A stretch of 64,000 nucleotides of DNA from Marinobacter salexigens (GCF_018860765.1 NZ_JAHKPV010000018.1:60471-124470); one strand, 5' to 3'; counted from the stretch's first letter, positions 28,220 through 38,396 are shown. Numbers and translations are program-made. The notes: generated by a model from the sequence alone, not told the origin.

Positions 28220-30392
28220 AGCGCAATGAGGCAACAGCGTTGGCCGGAGCGCCAACCATATTGAAGGTGTTTACCCCCCCAACACGGTTATAGTACTTGC
28301 GATCAAAAACATTATTGAGGTTGAGCTGGGCGCTCAGGTTTTTATTGAAGTCATAACCAATCATGGCATCAACCACCGCGTATCCTGGTGCCTCAACACC
28401 ACTACTGGATGAAAAGCTACTCATTGCAGTTACACCACCGCCAAGCCTCAAACCATGCAACAATCCATAGCCGAAGCCATATTGCGACCAGACTTTGAGC
28501 TGATTACGGGGCATCAACAGGAATATGCCGTCATCACGGGTGGTGGATGCCTGCTCCACCTCGGTATCAAGGTAAGTGTAGCCGGCAATCAGATCCCAGT
28601 TTTCGGTCAGGCTACCACTGACTTCCAACTCCGCTCCCTGAATCCGCATTTTACCCACAGCAACGGAATAGTTCGCACCCGGAATATCCGGTGTCGCCGC
28701 ACGATTCTCATCGTATAGCCGGAAAGCGCTGGCACGTGCGTTTAGATCTCCGTCGAAATAGCTGCCTTTAATACCAAATTCGTACTGATCACCCTCTCGA
28801 GCCTCGAGCAGTTCGCCGTCGGCATTGGTACTGGTCTGCGGTTTGAGAACCTGTGAGTAGCTGGCATAGAGTGAATGGTCGCGACCAAAGTCCAGCACCA
28901 GGCCTGCATAAGGAATAAACGCAGTATCACTGCGATCCTGGCTTTCGCCGGAAACACGATTCGTCTCCTCGACCTTATAGCGGCTCGCTCGGCTCCCGGC
29001 GATCAATGCCAGTGATTGTATCGGCCGCAATGTAAGCTTGGCATAGAGGCCGGTTTCCTCAAGGCTGCTTTTCGTATCGCTGTAACGATACCCGGACATG
29101 CCTGCTATTGCTTCATCCAGGACATCCACAAAAGACAGGTTATTCAGTTCATCAAGAGTAACAGTGCTACCACCCAGCCCCCGGACACTGCCCGACTTAT
29201 TATCTGTGTCGTAGCGTTTGAAATTTGTTCCAATGACAAATTCGTTCACGTTATCGAAGAGTTCAAAAGGCTTGCTGTAACTGGCATCCACCGACAGAGC
29301 CTCCTGATCAATGTCGCTACCGATGGCGGCAACTGCAAGTTCCTGATTGCTATCCAGAGCACTGCCCCCGAACGCATAGTTGTAATCCGCTTCGCGATCG
29401 GAGTATCGCGCTGCCAGTTGGCCAACTCCCCCACCAGCAAAACTATGGGTTAATTCCGCAATCCAGTCATTGGAACTGCTATCGAAATTATTCCAGCGGG
29501 CGCCATAAAAATCAGAACGCGAGCCGTAAAGCAGCTTGCCATCACTGTCGGTCGGCTGCCCATTATTTACCACAATATCCTTGCTGTTATGCAGGAACCC
29601 GAGACCAAGGGTGGTTGATTCACCAAGGTCGATATCAAGTGCAGCGTAAATATCATCTTGTTTGTTATCGTTGTAATCTACAAAGCGGGCATGCTCGCTA
29701 TGATCGGCAACCACCCGGCCACGAATACTGCCGTCTTCATTCATTGGCCCTGCAACATCCAACTGCGCGCCGCGCTGATATTCGGTGCCGAGATTTCCCT
29801 GAACATGGGCCTGAAACTCATCCGTAGGTCGCTTACGCACCAAGTTGACAACACCCCCCATCTCGCTGGTGTTATTAAACAGGCCAGAGGGCCCGCGCAT
29901 AATCTCCACTCGGTCATAGGCCGGCAAGGATGGCACAGAACCACTAATGCTCGACATAGGTGCCGGTAAACCATCGATGCTGTATTCATCGTATTCATAA
30001 CCACGGGCATAAATTGAGGAGCGCCCATTGTCGTTCGACAGCACACGCATTCCAGGTGTATGGCGACCAAGTTGATCCAGTGTGACCAAACTCTGGTCAT
30101 CAATTGCATCACGGGTTACCACACTGACCGACTGGGGATTATCCCGTAAAGTCGCCGGCGTTTTCGTGCCCACCGTTGCTGAATCGATGCCATAGCCGCC
30201 CGTCTCCTCCGATGATGGCATCTCGTAATACCGGTTACCTTCAACAGTAATAGCATCAAGTCGGACAACCGGGTCAGATGATTGCGCCAGAACATTCTGT
30301 CCCATCCCCATAACGACCAAAGCCCCGCCAGCTGCAGCCATTGAAAGGCGCCTGCCGCGGAGCATTATCATCTGATTGTGTTTTGTTTCCAT
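28209..30392 (-). CDS. TonB-dependent siderophore receptor (FhuE/FpvA/FoxA-like)
   Basis: A 727-residue outer-membrane receptor. A signal peptide ends near QNVLAQS, followed by a TonB-box-like VVRLDAITVEG. The plug domain contains TPATLRDNPQSVSVVTRDAI, IYARGYEYDEYSIDGLP, and VEIMRGPSGLFNNTSEMGGVVNLVRKRP. A 22-strand-type barrel ends with LNLNNVFDRKYYNRVG and the aromatic C-terminal residue (SLRYDF). It has no extra N-terminal signalling domain, so it is not a sigma/anti-sigma type receptor. AGGAG stands 6 bp before the ATG. It probably shares a transcript with the esterase. Confidence 0.92.
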   Translation of the reverse strand: METKHNQMIMLRGRRLSMAAAGGALVVMGMGQNVLAQSSDPVVRLDAITVEGNRYYEMPSSEETGGYGIDSATVGTKTPATLRDNPQSVSVVTRDAIDDQSLVTLDQLGRHTPGMRVLSNDNGRSSIYARGYEYDEYSIDGLPAPMSSISGSVPSLPAYDRVEIMRGPSGLFNNTSEMGGVVNLVRKRPTDEFQAHVQGNLGTEYQRGAQLDVAGPMNEDGSIRGRVVADHSEHARFVDYNDNKQDDIYAALDIDLGESTTLGLGFLHNSKDIVVNNGQPTDSDGKLLYGSRSDFYGARWNNFDSSSNDWIAELTHSFAGGGVGQLAARYSDREADYNYAFGGSALDSNQELAVAAIGSDIDQEALSVDASYSKPFELFDNVNEFVIGTNFKRYDTDNKSGSVRGLGGSTVTLDELNNLSFVDVLDEAIAGMSGYRYSDTKSSLEETGLYAKLTLRPIQSLALIAGSRASRYKVEETNRVSGESQDRSDTAFIPYAGLVLDFGRDHSLYASYSQVLKPQTSTNADGELLEAREGDQYEFGIKGSYFDGDLNARASAFRLYDENRAATPDIPGANYSVAVGKMRIQGAELEVSGSLTENWDLIAGYTYLDTEVEQASTTRDDGIFLLMPRNQLKVWSQYGFGYGLLHGLRLGGGVTAMSSFSSSSGVEAPGYAVVDAMIGYDFNKNLSAQLNLNNVFDRKYYNRVGGVNTFNMVGAPANAVASLRYDF

Positions 30393-30430
30393 GCTGCACT
30401 CCTCTATTCGATATTTCAGCTGCTGATATC

Positions 30431-30449
30431 AAATGCGAATGAGAACGCG
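30431..30449. promoter_or_regulatory. Weak Fur-box-like sequence between receptor and AraC regulator
   Basis: AAATGCGAATGAGAACGCG has partial similarity to gammaproteobacterial Fur boxes (AATGAGAATNATTCTCATT). It lies about 40 bp upstream of the receptor start, in the divergent promoter region. Iron control is expected for such a receptor, but the match is weak. Confidence 0.35.
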
Positions 30450-30586
30450 TTAAAATATCAATCGGTGAGGCAGATTATGACAGCGGCCCTGAATCATTAC
30501 CTTTGCGAACATGGCAAATCCCTTTGCCAATGCCCCATATATACTGGCAATAACCTTTGCTCCCGGCCCTGTATCAGGAGAGGCAT

Positions 30587-31618
30587 GTGATAGAAGATGC
30601 ATCCACACACAGGATTGACGCAAAAAAGCTTCGGGAGTTATCTGCTCCCTTGGTCAACCATCAACACCTGGACGTAACCTTTTCGGGCGAGCCCACAGCC
30701 TTACTTGCCGGCTACATGAAGGTCACCGAGCTGGAGCCGGGAATGCGCCTCAGGCTGGCGGATGTTCGGGACCTGTGCGGCCTTACCAGCAGCGCGGAAT
30801 TACCTGCGGGTATCAAGATTGCCCTGGTTGTTGAGGGAATGGCACGGTTACGATACGGCCAGCAGGAAACTGAGCTGGGCCCGACAGGCAGGAGCGCCGG
30901 ACTGGTGGTAGTCATGCCTTCCCCGGGAGCGTTCGTCCGGCACGGTCGTCCCGGTGGCAGTGAGCGCACAGTGACGCTATCACTCTCACCGCAATGGATG
31001 GTGCGCCGTGGACTAGGGCAGGTTCTACAGGATCAACACAGGGGAACACCTCAACTGCGACACTGGAGCCCGTCGAAAGAACTCTATTCAGCAGCAAGGC
31101 AACTGTTCACGCCAACATCCGCCGAGCCCAACTGCCGCATACATCACATGCAGTTGAGCGGATTCGCTCTCTCTCTAGCCGCAGAAGCTTTAGCTGAGAC
31201 AAATACCGAAAGCGGAATTTCTGGTGGTCTGACAGAGCATATGGGCCCAGAAAAACCGGATTGCCGGATTGCCCGGCTGATGAGCCTCATTGACAGTGGG
31301 CTGGCACGAGCTGTAACCCAGGAAGTCCTGGCACAGCGTCTGGGAATGAGCCTTAGTAACCTTCAACGCCGGTTTCGTGCTCAATATGGCGTGGCACTTG
31401 GCCACTATCTCCGCCGTTATTATCTGAACATGACACGGGAGGCGCTCATACGGGACCAGATAACCGTAGAAACCGCAGCCGAGATGGCCGGTTACACCAG
31501 CGCTCCCAACTTTGCTACCGCCTTTCGGCGGGAGTTTAAGATCACACCCAGTCAATGTCGTGCATCTGCCCGGCAACTCTTTTTACCCGGCGGCGCTGAA
31601 CCAGAATCAGACATATAA
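30587..31618 (+). CDS. AraC-family transcriptional regulator (PchR-like)
   Basis: About 343 residues from a GTG start at 30587. This start is chosen because a strong AGGAGAGG lies at 30577-30583; an in-frame ATG at 30557 lacks one. The N-terminal ~230 residues form an unassigned sensing domain. The last ~100 residues are the double helix-turn-helix of AraC (EVLAQRLGMSLSNLQRRFRA, ETAAEMAGYTSAPNFATAFR, FKITPSQCR). In pseudomonads, PchR-type regulators sense siderophores and activate the receptor gene next door. Its divergent position to the TonB receptor supports the same role here, which is inference. Confidence 0.87.
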   Translation: MIEDASTHRIDAKKLRELSAPLVNHQHLDVTFSGEPTALLAGYMKVTELEPGMRLRLADVRDLCGLTSSAELPAGIKIALVVEGMARLRYGQQETELGPTGRSAGLVVVMPSPGAFVRHGRPGGSERTVTLSLSPQWMVRRGLGQVLQDQHRGTPQLRHWSPSKELYSAARQLFTPTSAEPNCRIHHMQLSGFALSLAAEALAETNTESGISGGLTEHMGPEKPDCRIARLMSLIDSGLARAVTQEVLAQRLGMSLSNLQRRFRAQYGVALGHYLRRYYLNMTREALIRDQITVETAAEMAGYTSAPNFATAFRREFKITPSQCRASARQLFLPGGAEPESDI

Positions 31619-31655
31619 AAAAACCCCGTCGGCTCACGCCATACGGGGTTTTTTC
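31617..31655. terminator. Bidirectional intrinsic terminator
   Basis: AAAAAACCCCGT at 31618-31629 pairs with ACGGGGTTTTTT at 31643-31654. This 12-bp stem has A and T tracts on both sides, so it can end transcription of the AraC gene (plus) and of oadGAB (minus). Confidence 0.9.
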
Positions 31656-31670
31656 CGCGTAAAGCGAAGA

Positions 31671-33005
31671 TCAGCTAAGCAATTTGATCATCACACCCGC
31701 AGCAACAGCCGAGCCAATAACACCAGCAACGTTCGGCCCCATAGCGTGCATCAACAGGAAGTTCTGCGGATTCGCCTCAAGACCGACCTTGTTGGAAACC
31801 CGCGCTGCCATCGGCACCGCAGATACACCGGCAGAACCAATCAACGGGTTGATCGGATCCTTGCTGAACTTGTTCATCAGCTTGGCCATAAGAACACCAC
31901 AGGCCGTACCAACACCAAAGGCCACAATACCCAGCCCCAGAATACCCAGAGTTTGAGCGTCCAGGAACTTGTCTGCCATCAGCTTGGAGCCAACCGACAA
32001 GCCCAGAAAAATCGTAGTGATGTTGATCAGGGCATTCTGTGCAGTGTCACTCAAGCGCTCCACCACGCCACACTCACGCATCAGATTACCAAAGCAGAAC
32101 ATACCCAGCAGAGGCGCAGCGTCTGGCAAGAACAGAACCACAGCGATCAGAACAACCAGCGGGAAAACAATCTTCTCACGCTTGCTGACCGGACGCAGCT
32201 GAGACATCTTGATGGCCCGCTCTTTCTCACTGGTCAGCGCCTTCATGATAGGCGGCTGAATCATCGGCACCATGGCCATATAGGCGTATGCAGATACCGC
32301 GATGGCACCCAGCAGGTGCGGCGCCAGAACACTGGACACATAGATGGAAGTCGGACCATCAGCGCCACCAATAATACCGATCGCAGCCGCTTCCAGAATG
32401 GTAAAGTCCAGAACACCGAGCCAGTCCAGCAATGCTGCACCCAAAACAGTACCGAAGATACCGAATTGAGCTGCGGCACCCAGCAGCATGGTTTTCGGGT
32501 TGGCCAGCAGAGGACCGAAATCCGTCATCGCGCCAACGCCCATGAAAATTACCAGAGGTCCGATGGTGCTGCCGATAACCACAGAATAGAAGTTATACAA
32601 CATACCGTTGCCATAACCCGCATCCTGAGCGATGGCGTTGGCCATTACCATTTCGGAATGGCTCGCCTCTTTCACCGCGACCTTAAACGCCTCTTTCAGT
32701 TCAGGCGTAATTGCCTGCCCGGCCTGATAGGCCACATCCAGAGGTGCTGCCAGAGCGGCCAGAATCTCGCCCTTTCCGCCATTCAGAGCAAAGTGAATAG
32801 CGTTTTCCGCCGCAGTCAGGGCCAGCCCCGCCTCCGGGATATTCGCCAGAATGCCGCCGAACCCGATAGGTACCAGCAGCAATGGCTCAAACCCCTTACG
32901 AATCGCAAGGAACAGAAGAAGCAAACCAACGGCGATCATGATCACCTGGCCAAGCTCTATATTGAACAGGCCACTACCTGTCCATAATGTCATTAATTTA
33001 TCCAT
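31671..33005 (-). CDS. oadB: Sodium-pumping oxaloacetate decarboxylase, beta subunit
   Basis: A 444-residue integral membrane protein. In the family it decarboxylates carboxybiotin and uses the energy to pump sodium out of the cell. Many hydrophobic segments are visible. The conserved [10 protein letters not shown] region holds the key Asp, and [16 protein letters not shown] and [14 protein letters not shown] are family blocks. It is the last gene of oadGAB, ending at the bidirectional terminator. The length is normal. Confidence 0.95.
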   Translation of the reverse strand: MDKLMTLWTGSGLFNIELGQVIMIAVGLLLLFLAIRKGFEPLLLVPIGFGGILANIPEAGLALTAAENAIHFALNGGKGEILAALAAPLDVAYQAGQAITPELKEAFKVAVKEASHSEMVMANAIAQDAGYGNGMLYNFYSVVIGSTIGPLVIFMGVGAMTDFGPLLANPKTMLLGAAAQFGIFGTVLGAALLDWLGVLDFTILEAAAIGIIGGADGPTSIYVSSVLAPHLLGAIAVSAYAYMAMVPMIQPPIMKALTSEKERAIKMSQLRPVSKREKIVFPLVVLIAVVLFLPDAAPLLGMFCFGNLMRECGVVERLSDTAQNALINITTIFLGLSVGSKLMADKFLDAQTLGILGLGIVAFGVGTACGVLMAKLMNKFSKDPINPLIGSAGVSAVPMAARVSNKVGLEANPQNFLLMHAMGPNVAGVIGSAVAAGVMIKLLS

Positions 33006-33019
33006 GGAATGCTGGCCCT

Positions 33020-34807
33020 TTACGCGATTGTCAGCATTTCATCATCAGGAGAGACGGCATCACCGACCTTGATGAAGACTTCGCCGACAGTGCCGGCCTT
33101 GGGTGCACGAATCTCGGTTTCCATTTTCATGGCTTCGAGAATAATCAGCACATCGCCTTCTTCAACGGCATCACCTGGTGAAACCAGTACCTTGAAGATA
33201 TTGCCGCCCAGAGGTGCGATCACAGGCTCGCCGTCACCGGCCGCCGGAGCAGGCGCAGCAGACGCCGATGGTGCGGATGCAGCACCGCCCTCGCCCTGAA
33301 TCTGGGAAATTTCACCACCTTCAGAAACCGCAACCACGTACTGCTTGCCGTTAACATCAACGGTGTAAGTCTCTGGGCCACTGGCCTTCTTCGCTGGAAG
33401 CGCATCTTCAGCGGTGGGCACCGGCTCAAATGCGTCCGGGTTGCCACGATTTTCAAGGAACTTCAGACCAATCTGCGGGAACAGCGCATAAGTCAGAACA
33501 TCATCAACGGTGTTATCCGCCAGCTTGATGCCTTTCTCATCCGCCAGTTTCTTCAGCTCGTCGGTCAGCTTGTCCATTTCCGGCTCGATATTGTCGGCCG
33601 GACGGCAGGTGATGGCTTCTTTCCCATCCAGAACCCGCTCCTGCAACTCCTTGTTGAACGGCGCCGGCGCGGAGCCGTACTCACCCTTCAGAATGGCAGA
33701 CGTTTCTTTGGAGATGGACTTGTAGCGCTCACCGGTCAGAACATTCAAAACTGCCTGAGTACCTACAATCTGTGACGTGGGGGTTACCAGCGGGATAAAG
33801 CCCAGGTCTTCACGAACCTTGGGAATCTCTGCCAGAACTTCGTCGAACCGGTCCGCGGCGTTTTGCTCTTTGAGCTGGCCTTCCATATTGGTCAACATAC
33901 CGCCCGGCACCTGAGCAATCAGGATGCGGGAGTCAGTACCACGGAGGCTGCCTTCAAACTTCGCGTACTTCTTACGAACTTCGCGGAAGTAACTGGCGAT
34001 CTCTTCCAGCAACACCAGATCCAGACCCGTGTCACGCTCGGTACCTTCGAGAATCGCAACAATCGCCTCGGTGGGCGAATGGCCATAGGTCATACTCATT
34101 GAAGAGATGGCCGAATCCACGTTGTCGATACCAGCTTCCGCTGCCTTAATGGCAGTAGCTGTGGACATGCCAGTGGTCGCATGGCACTGCATGTGAATCG
34201 GAATATCCAGTTCTTTCTTCAGGCGGCTAACCAGATCAAAAGCCACGTAGGGCTTTAGGATACCGGCCATATCCTTGATCGCGATGGAATCCGCACCCAT
34301 GTCGGCAACTTCTTTCGCCAGCTCAACCCACATCTCGATGGTGTGCACCGGGCTGGTGGTATAAGAGATGGTGCCCTGAGCGTGCTTGCCGGTTTTCTTG
34401 ACGGCCTTGATGGCGGTCGACAGGTTGCGGGGGTCGTTCATCGCATCGAAAATACGGAACACATCAATGCCGTTTTCTGCGGCACGGTCAACAAACCGCT
34501 CTACCACATCATCCGCGTAATGCCGGTAGCCCAGAAGGTTCTGGCCACGAAGCAACATTTGCTGGGGCGTGTTGGGCATGACTTTTTTCAGCTCGCGAAT
34601 ACGCTCCCAGGGATCTTCGCCCAGATAACGGATACAGGAATCGAAGGTAGCGCCACCCCAGGATTCCAGAGACCAGAAACCAACTTTGTCGAGTTTCTCG
34701 GCAATGGGCAGCATATCGTCAAGCCGCATACGGGTGGCAAGCAGGGACTGGTGGGCGTCACGCAGGATAACGTCCGTAATCCCCAGCGGTTTCTTTGTGT
34801 CAGTCAT
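33020..34807 (-). CDS. oadA: Oxaloacetate decarboxylase, alpha subunit (biotin carrier)
   Basis: A 595-residue protein combining an N-terminal carboxyltransferase TIM barrel ([18 protein letters not shown], zinc-binding HMQCHATTG), a conserved central domain, an Ala/Pro-rich flexible linker (SAAPAPAAG) and a C-terminal biotinyl domain. The biotin lysine is in EAMKMETE, near residue 560. It transfers CO2 from oxaloacetate to biotin, yielding pyruvate. Subunit order gamma-alpha-beta is standard. oadB follows after 14 bp. Confidence 0.95.
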   Translation of the reverse strand: MTDTKKPLGITDVILRDAHQSLLATRMRLDDMLPIAEKLDKVGFWSLESWGGATFDSCIRYLGEDPWERIRELKKVMPNTPQQMLLRGQNLLGYRHYADDVVERFVDRAAENGIDVFRIFDAMNDPRNLSTAIKAVKKTGKHAQGTISYTTSPVHTIEMWVELAKEVADMGADSIAIKDMAGILKPYVAFDLVSRLKKELDIPIHMQCHATTGMSTATAIKAAEAGIDNVDSAISSMSMTYGHSPTEAIVAILEGTERDTGLDLVLLEEIASYFREVRKKYAKFEGSLRGTDSRILIAQVPGGMLTNMEGQLKEQNAADRFDEVLAEIPKVREDLGFIPLVTPTSQIVGTQAVLNVLTGERYKSISKETSAILKGEYGSAPAPFNKELQERVLDGKEAITCRPADNIEPEMDKLTDELKKLADEKGIKLADNTVDDVLTYALFPQIGLKFLENRGNPDAFEPVPTAEDALPAKKASGPETYTVDVNGKQYVVAVSEGGEISQIQGEGGAASAPSASAAPAPAAGDGEPVIAPLGGNIFKVLVSPGDAVEEGDVLIILEAMKMETEIRAPKAGTVGEVFIKVGDAVSPDDEMLTIA

Positions 34808-34852
34808 CGTGTCAGCCTTCTGTTTAAAGGTTGTATCTAATCGGTTACCGGG

Positions 34853-35104
34853 TCACTTCTTGTGGCGCGACCGGAATTGAGCTATCGCCTTTTTAATCGC
34901 CTCTGCTGTATCAGGATCTACTGTTGCAGGCGCCTTGGCTTTGGCACGGGGCGTTTTGGCCGGGGTTGCCGGCTCTGGCGGCGCAAACCGGGTAAGCAGT
35001 TTGGACATAAGCAGGGTCGCGAACACCAGAACAATCAGGAACACGAACACGAATCCCATACCCGCAACCATCAGGTCGACGGCTTGTGACATCAGGTCAT
35101 CCAT
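34853..35104 (-). CDS. oadG: Oxaloacetate decarboxylase, gamma subunit
   Basis: An 83-residue protein with one N-terminal transmembrane helix (MGFVFVFLIVLVFATLLM), an Ala/Pro/Lys-rich linker (PATPAKTPRAKAKAP), and a short C-terminal segment ending FRSRHKK. The His-containing basic end fits the zinc-binding tail of OadG, which assembles alpha onto beta. It is first in the operon, 45 bp ahead of oadA. Confidence 0.9.
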   Translation of the reverse strand: MDDLMSQAVDLMVAGMGFVFVFLIVLVFATLLMSKLLTRFAPPEPATPAKTPRAKAKAPATVDPDTAEAIKKAIAQFRSRHKK

Positions 35105-35154
35105 ATTGAACAGCTACCTGTATTGGTTTATGGATTTTCCCCGGAGCAACTGAA

Positions 35155-35180
35155 CGATATAAGACCTATGTCTTATATCG
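35155..35180. promoter_or_regulatory. Perfect 11-bp-arm palindrome upstream of oadGAB
   Basis: CGATATAAGAC-CTAT-GTCTTATATCG spans 35155-35180. The arms are perfect and the spacer is 4 bases. The same 9-mer CCGGAGCAA flanks it at 35141-35149 and 35183-35191, 42 bp apart. It lies 50-75 bp upstream of the oadG start. A symmetric AT-rich site like this suggests an operator for a dimeric repressor; the regulator is unknown. An RNA hairpin is the alternative. Confidence 0.6.
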
Positions 35181-35323
35181 CACCGGAGCAAACCGGGAGG
35201 CAAAATCCTGCGTAATTTACCGGTTTCGCAGGCTGTGAGCAACCAAAATGCAAATGACTATACGGACTTTCCGAGCGTTACCCGGCAGCTCTAACTTGCC
35301 GAGAAACACTGTGACGCCAGTTC

Positions 35324-36697
35324 TCAGACAAGTCTGACTCTTAGTTTGCGACCTTTTATCTTTCCATCCTCAAGCCGCTTTAGAGCGCGTCTGGCCTGCC
35401 TAGCTTCGACAGCAACGAAGCACTGAAATTCAAACAGATCAATCTTGCCAACGGATTTACCATCCAGCCCCGCTTCGCCGGTGAGCGCCCCCAGCACATC
35501 CCCTCGCCGGAGCTTGTCCTTACGCCCTGCGGCAATGCAAAGAGTTCTCATGGCCGGAGGAACAGGCTCTGCAGGCACCGAAAGTAGAATTTCGGAATCC
35601 CCCCAAACGACTGAACTTCCACGCTCGCTCTCAAGGCGGTTGATCTTGTGCCCCTGAGCCGGGCTGCACAACGTTACAGCCAACCCGGCCTCACCTGCGC
35701 GTCCGGTGCGCCCTATTCTGTGGGTATGCACTTCCGGATCCCGTGCTGGCTCGGCATTAATAACCAACGGCAGCGCTTTGATATCCAACCCGCGGGCGGC
35801 AACATCTGTTGCCACCAATACTTGACAACTACGATTGGCAAAACGCACCAGCACACTGTCTCGCTCACGCTGTTCAAGGTCACCGTGCAATGCCAGTGCT
35901 GAAAAGCCTTGGGTACCTAGCTCTGCGGCCAACTCATCACACTGTTGCTTCATGGCGCAGAACACCAAGCAGGATGCAGGTTGATGTTCAGACAACAAAC
36001 TCACAATGGCATGAGTGCGCTCGGATGCAGGAATTTCATAAAACAGTTCGCGGATATCGCTATTCACGCTTTGAGCTTCTGCTCTCACATCAACAGGATC
36101 CAGCTGAAAACCTTTGCTTAGCTTGCGGATAGACTCTGGCCAGGTAGCAGAAAACAATAACGTCTGGCGCTGATTGGGCGTGTAACCCAAAATTTCTTCC
36201 ATGGCAGGCTGAAACCCCATATCGAGCATTCTATCTGCCTCATCCAGCACCAAAGTCGAGAGACGCTTCAAGTCGAGGGTTCCTTTGCGTAGATGATCCG
36301 CAATTCGTCCTGGCGTGCCTACAACGATATGAGCGCCATGGGCCAGCGAGCCAATTTGCGGACCAATAGACACACCGCCGCAAAGGGTTAGAATCTTTAC
36401 GTTCTCCTGCGCTCTTGCCATTTCCCGCATTGCTTTCGCAACTTGGTCTGCCAGCTCGCGGGTCGGGCACAGTACCAGCCCCTGAACCGCAAACAGTTTA
36501 GGCTTGAGACTTTCGATCAATCCAATACCAAACGCAGCCGTTTTACCGCTGCCGGTTTGCGCCATTGCGATCACATCACGACCCGCCAAGCAATGAGGCA
36601 AAGCTCTGGCCTGAATATCAGTAGGCTGTGAAAAACCCAACTGGGCAAGATTGGCCTGCATGGCTGCAGACAGATCAAGATCTTTGAAGGAAGGCAT
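35324..36697 (-). CDS. dbpA: ATP-dependent RNA helicase DbpA
   Basis: A 457-residue DEAD-box helicase acting in 50S ribosome assembly. Motifs in order are AMAQTGSGKTAAFG (Walker A), PTRELADQ, GTPGRIADH, DEADRMLDMGF, FSATWPE, ATDVAARGLDIK and HRIGRTGRAGE. The last ~75 residues (LRRGDVLGALTGEAGLDGKSVGKIDLFEFQCFVAVE) are the RNA-binding domain that directs DbpA to 23S rRNA hairpin 92. The start codon is 107 bp from the divergent DUF2058 gene. A short hairpin covers the stop codon. Confidence 0.94.
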   Translation of the reverse strand: MPSFKDLDLSAAMQANLAQLGFSQPTDIQARALPHCLAGRDVIAMAQTGSGKTAAFGIGLIESLKPKLFAVQGLVLCPTRELADQVAKAMREMARAQENVKILTLCGGVSIGPQIGSLAHGAHIVVGTPGRIADHLRKGTLDLKRLSTLVLDEADRMLDMGFQPAMEEILGYTPNQRQTLLFSATWPESIRKLSKGFQLDPVDVRAEAQSVNSDIRELFYEIPASERTHAIVSLLSEHQPASCLVFCAMKQQCDELAAELGTQGFSALALHGDLEQRERDSVLVRFANRSCQVLVATDVAARGLDIKALPLVINAEPARDPEVHTHRIGRTGRAGEAGLAVTLCSPAQGHKINRLESERGSSVVWGDSEILLSVPAEPVPPAMRTLCIAAGRKDKLRRGDVLGALTGEAGLDGKSVGKIDLFEFQCFVAVEARQARRALKRLEDGKIKGRKLRVRLV

Positions 36698-36804
36698 ACA
36701 AGAAAATCCTGGAATCAGCGGTTGCTGGTTAAGAAGGTAGACATGAGGGCGTATACTATCGCCATAGAATACCAGAATTTATGACCAATTAATGGAGTTA
36801 TCCC

Positions 36805-37341
36805 ATGGCGTCCCTGCAGGATCAGCTATTAAAAGCAGGTCTGGCCGATCAAAAAAAGGCCAAGGCTATTCGCAATGAAAAACACAAACAACGCAAACAG
36901 CAGCCCAAAGGCGCCGTTCAGGTTAATGAGACCGAAATCCGTGCGCGTAAAGCCCGTGAGGAAAAAGCCGAGCGCGACCGCCAGCTGAACCTTAAGCGCC
37001 AGCAAGAATCCGAGAAAAAAGCCATCCAAGCCCAGATTCGCCAATTGGTGGATACCAACAAGCTAGATCGCAGCCGGGGCGAAACGTCTTACCAGTTCGT
37101 CCACGACAAGAAAATAAAGAAGTTGTATGTGGACGACACCATAGCCGACCAGCTATCCCGCGGCCGTCTTGCTATTGTATTCGTGAATGATCACTACGAG
37201 ATCGTTGCCGAGGGCGTGGCGCGCAAGATTATCGAGCGGGATGCACAAGTGGTTGTCGTGTTACACGATCGCAAGAAAGACGATGTGGGTGACGATGATC
37301 CATACGCAGGCTATGAGATTCCTGACGACCTGATGTGGTGA
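36805..37341 (+). CDS. DUF2058 family protein (YaiL-like)
   Basis: A 178-residue, highly charged cytosolic protein. The first ~90 residues are rich in Lys, Glu, Gln and Arg and look like a long coiled coil (KQRKQQPKGAVQVNETEIRARKAREEKAERDRQL). The C-terminal part (TSYQFVHDKKIKKLYVDDTIADQLSRGRLAIV) is the conserved block of DUF2058, named YaiL or nucleoprotein/polynucleotide-associated in E. coli. The function is not established. GGAG precedes the ATG. Confidence 0.88.
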   Translation: MASLQDQLLKAGLADQKKAKAIRNEKHKQRKQQPKGAVQVNETEIRARKAREEKAERDRQLNLKRQQESEKKAIQAQIRQLVDTNKLDRSRGETSYQFVHDKKIKKLYVDDTIADQLSRGRLAIVFVNDHYEIVAEGVARKIIERDAQVVVVLHDRKKDDVGDDDPYAGYEIPDDLMW

Positions 37342-37394
37342 TTATTGGGCTCCCCCCCCTTTTTTTCCCCTCAGGACAATGCAGATGCGCTATG

Positions 37395-37424
37395 AAAGTG
37401 GGACTGGATCTCGGCCCCACTTTT
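37395..37424 (+). terminator. Intrinsic terminator after the DUF2058 gene
   Basis: AAAGTGGG at 37395-37402 pairs with CCCACTTT at 37416-37423, followed by TTG. The stem and short T run lie 54 bp past the stop, a good fit for a Rho-independent end. Confidence 0.65.
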
Positions 37425-37453
37425 GTTGCAGCCGCAACCATATGTTACCTAAA

Positions 37454-37648
37454 AAAATTGAACCTCAGATTACGACAGCGTCAGAGCAGCAAACGTCCGT
37501 CGCAGAAGAGATCAACCAGAATGTCACCGGCATTCGTGACCCTACCGACCAGTCTGCGGCACCCTCCAACCAGACCGCCAGCTCCAGTTCAGAGCTGACA
37601 AAGCTGGGTAGCGAGTTACAAAACCTGGTCTCCCGGTTCAGGCTCTGA
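37454..37648 (+). pseudogene. 3' remnant of a methyl-accepting chemotaxis protein gene
   Basis: This frame reads QITTASEQQTSVAEEINQNV, then GIRDPTDQSAAPSNQTASSS and a tail ending LQNLVSRFRL before the stop. That is the typical end of an MCP: the QIAxAxEEQSxVxEEIN heptads and the LxxLVxRF terminus. The sensor, membrane and most of the signalling domain are missing, and no start codon with a ribosome binding site is present. It is the scar of a deleted chemoreceptor gene whose 5' end was lost near 37450. Confidence 0.8.
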
Positions 37649-37655
37649 CGCTGGC

Positions 37656-38396
37656 TCAGCCTGCCTGACCTTCAAGGGCCTGGCGGATTGCACGCACGGC
37701 GGCGACAGACTCAGGGTTGTCGCCGTGAACACAAAGGGAATCTGCTTCAAGGTGTAATGGTTTGCCGTCTATCGTCTGGAGTGGTTCGCCTCTGGCGATA
37801 GCAACAGCCTGCCCCAGAATGGTGTCGGGATCATGATGCACGGCATTTTGGGTACTGCGGGAGACAATATAGCCCTTTTCATCGTAGGCACGATCAGCAA
37901 ACGCTTCCAGTAGCAGCACTACTCCGTATTCTGCGCAAAGCGTTTTCAGAAGCTGATTATCTGCCGTGGTCATCGCCATCAGTGCCAGTTCCTCTGGAGA
38001 CTGGCTTAGTGCGTGGAGAATAGCCCGGAGAATAGACTCATTCCGCATCATGTCATTGTAGAGCGCACCGTGGGGCTTCACATAGCTCAGACTTCCACCC
38101 TGCGCAGCAGCGATATGACTCAGCGCACCTACCTGATAAAGCACCATGGCGTGAATCTCATCAGGGCTGCAAGCAATCGAGCGGCGCCCGAAACCCTGCA
38201 GATCCGGGTAGGCCGGGTGTGCGCCCAGGGATACCTTGTGCTCCAGCGCCAGCTTCACCGTGTTGCACATGACCATTGGATCGCCGGCATGAAAGGCGCA
38301 GGCAATGTTCGCCTGGTCGATATACGGCATCACCTGATCGTCCAGCCCCATCGTCCAGGCGCCATAGCTTTCACCAATATCACAATTCAATAGCAT
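37656..38396 (-). CDS. pxpA: 5-oxoprolinase subunit A (LamB/YcsF family)
   Basis: A 246-residue protein from the ATG at 38396; a TTG start 12 bases earlier is open but less likely. Motifs of the family are [70 protein letters not shown] and [10 protein letters not shown]. With PxpB and PxpC, PxpA cleaves 5-oxoproline in an ATP-dependent way. No pxpB or pxpC lies next to it, which is unusual. It is squeezed between two truncated genes. Confidence 0.93.
   Translation of the reverse strand: MLLNCDIGESYGAWTMGLDDQVMPYIDQANIACAFHAGDPMVMCNTVKLALEHKVSLGAHPAYPDLQGFGRRSIACSPDEIHAMVLYQVGALSHIAAAQGGSLSYVKPHGALYNDMMRNESILRAILHALSQSPEELALMAMTTADNQLLKTLCAEYGVVLLLEAFADRAYDEKGYIVSRSTQNAVHHDPDTILGQAVAIARGEPLQTIDGKPLHLEADSLCVHGDNPESVAAVRAIRQALEGQAG

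Noticed and set aside
31512..32987. 491-codon plus-strand open frame
   Set aside because: It is antisense to oadB and its sequence is Arg/Gln/His-rich without family similarity; oadB is certain.
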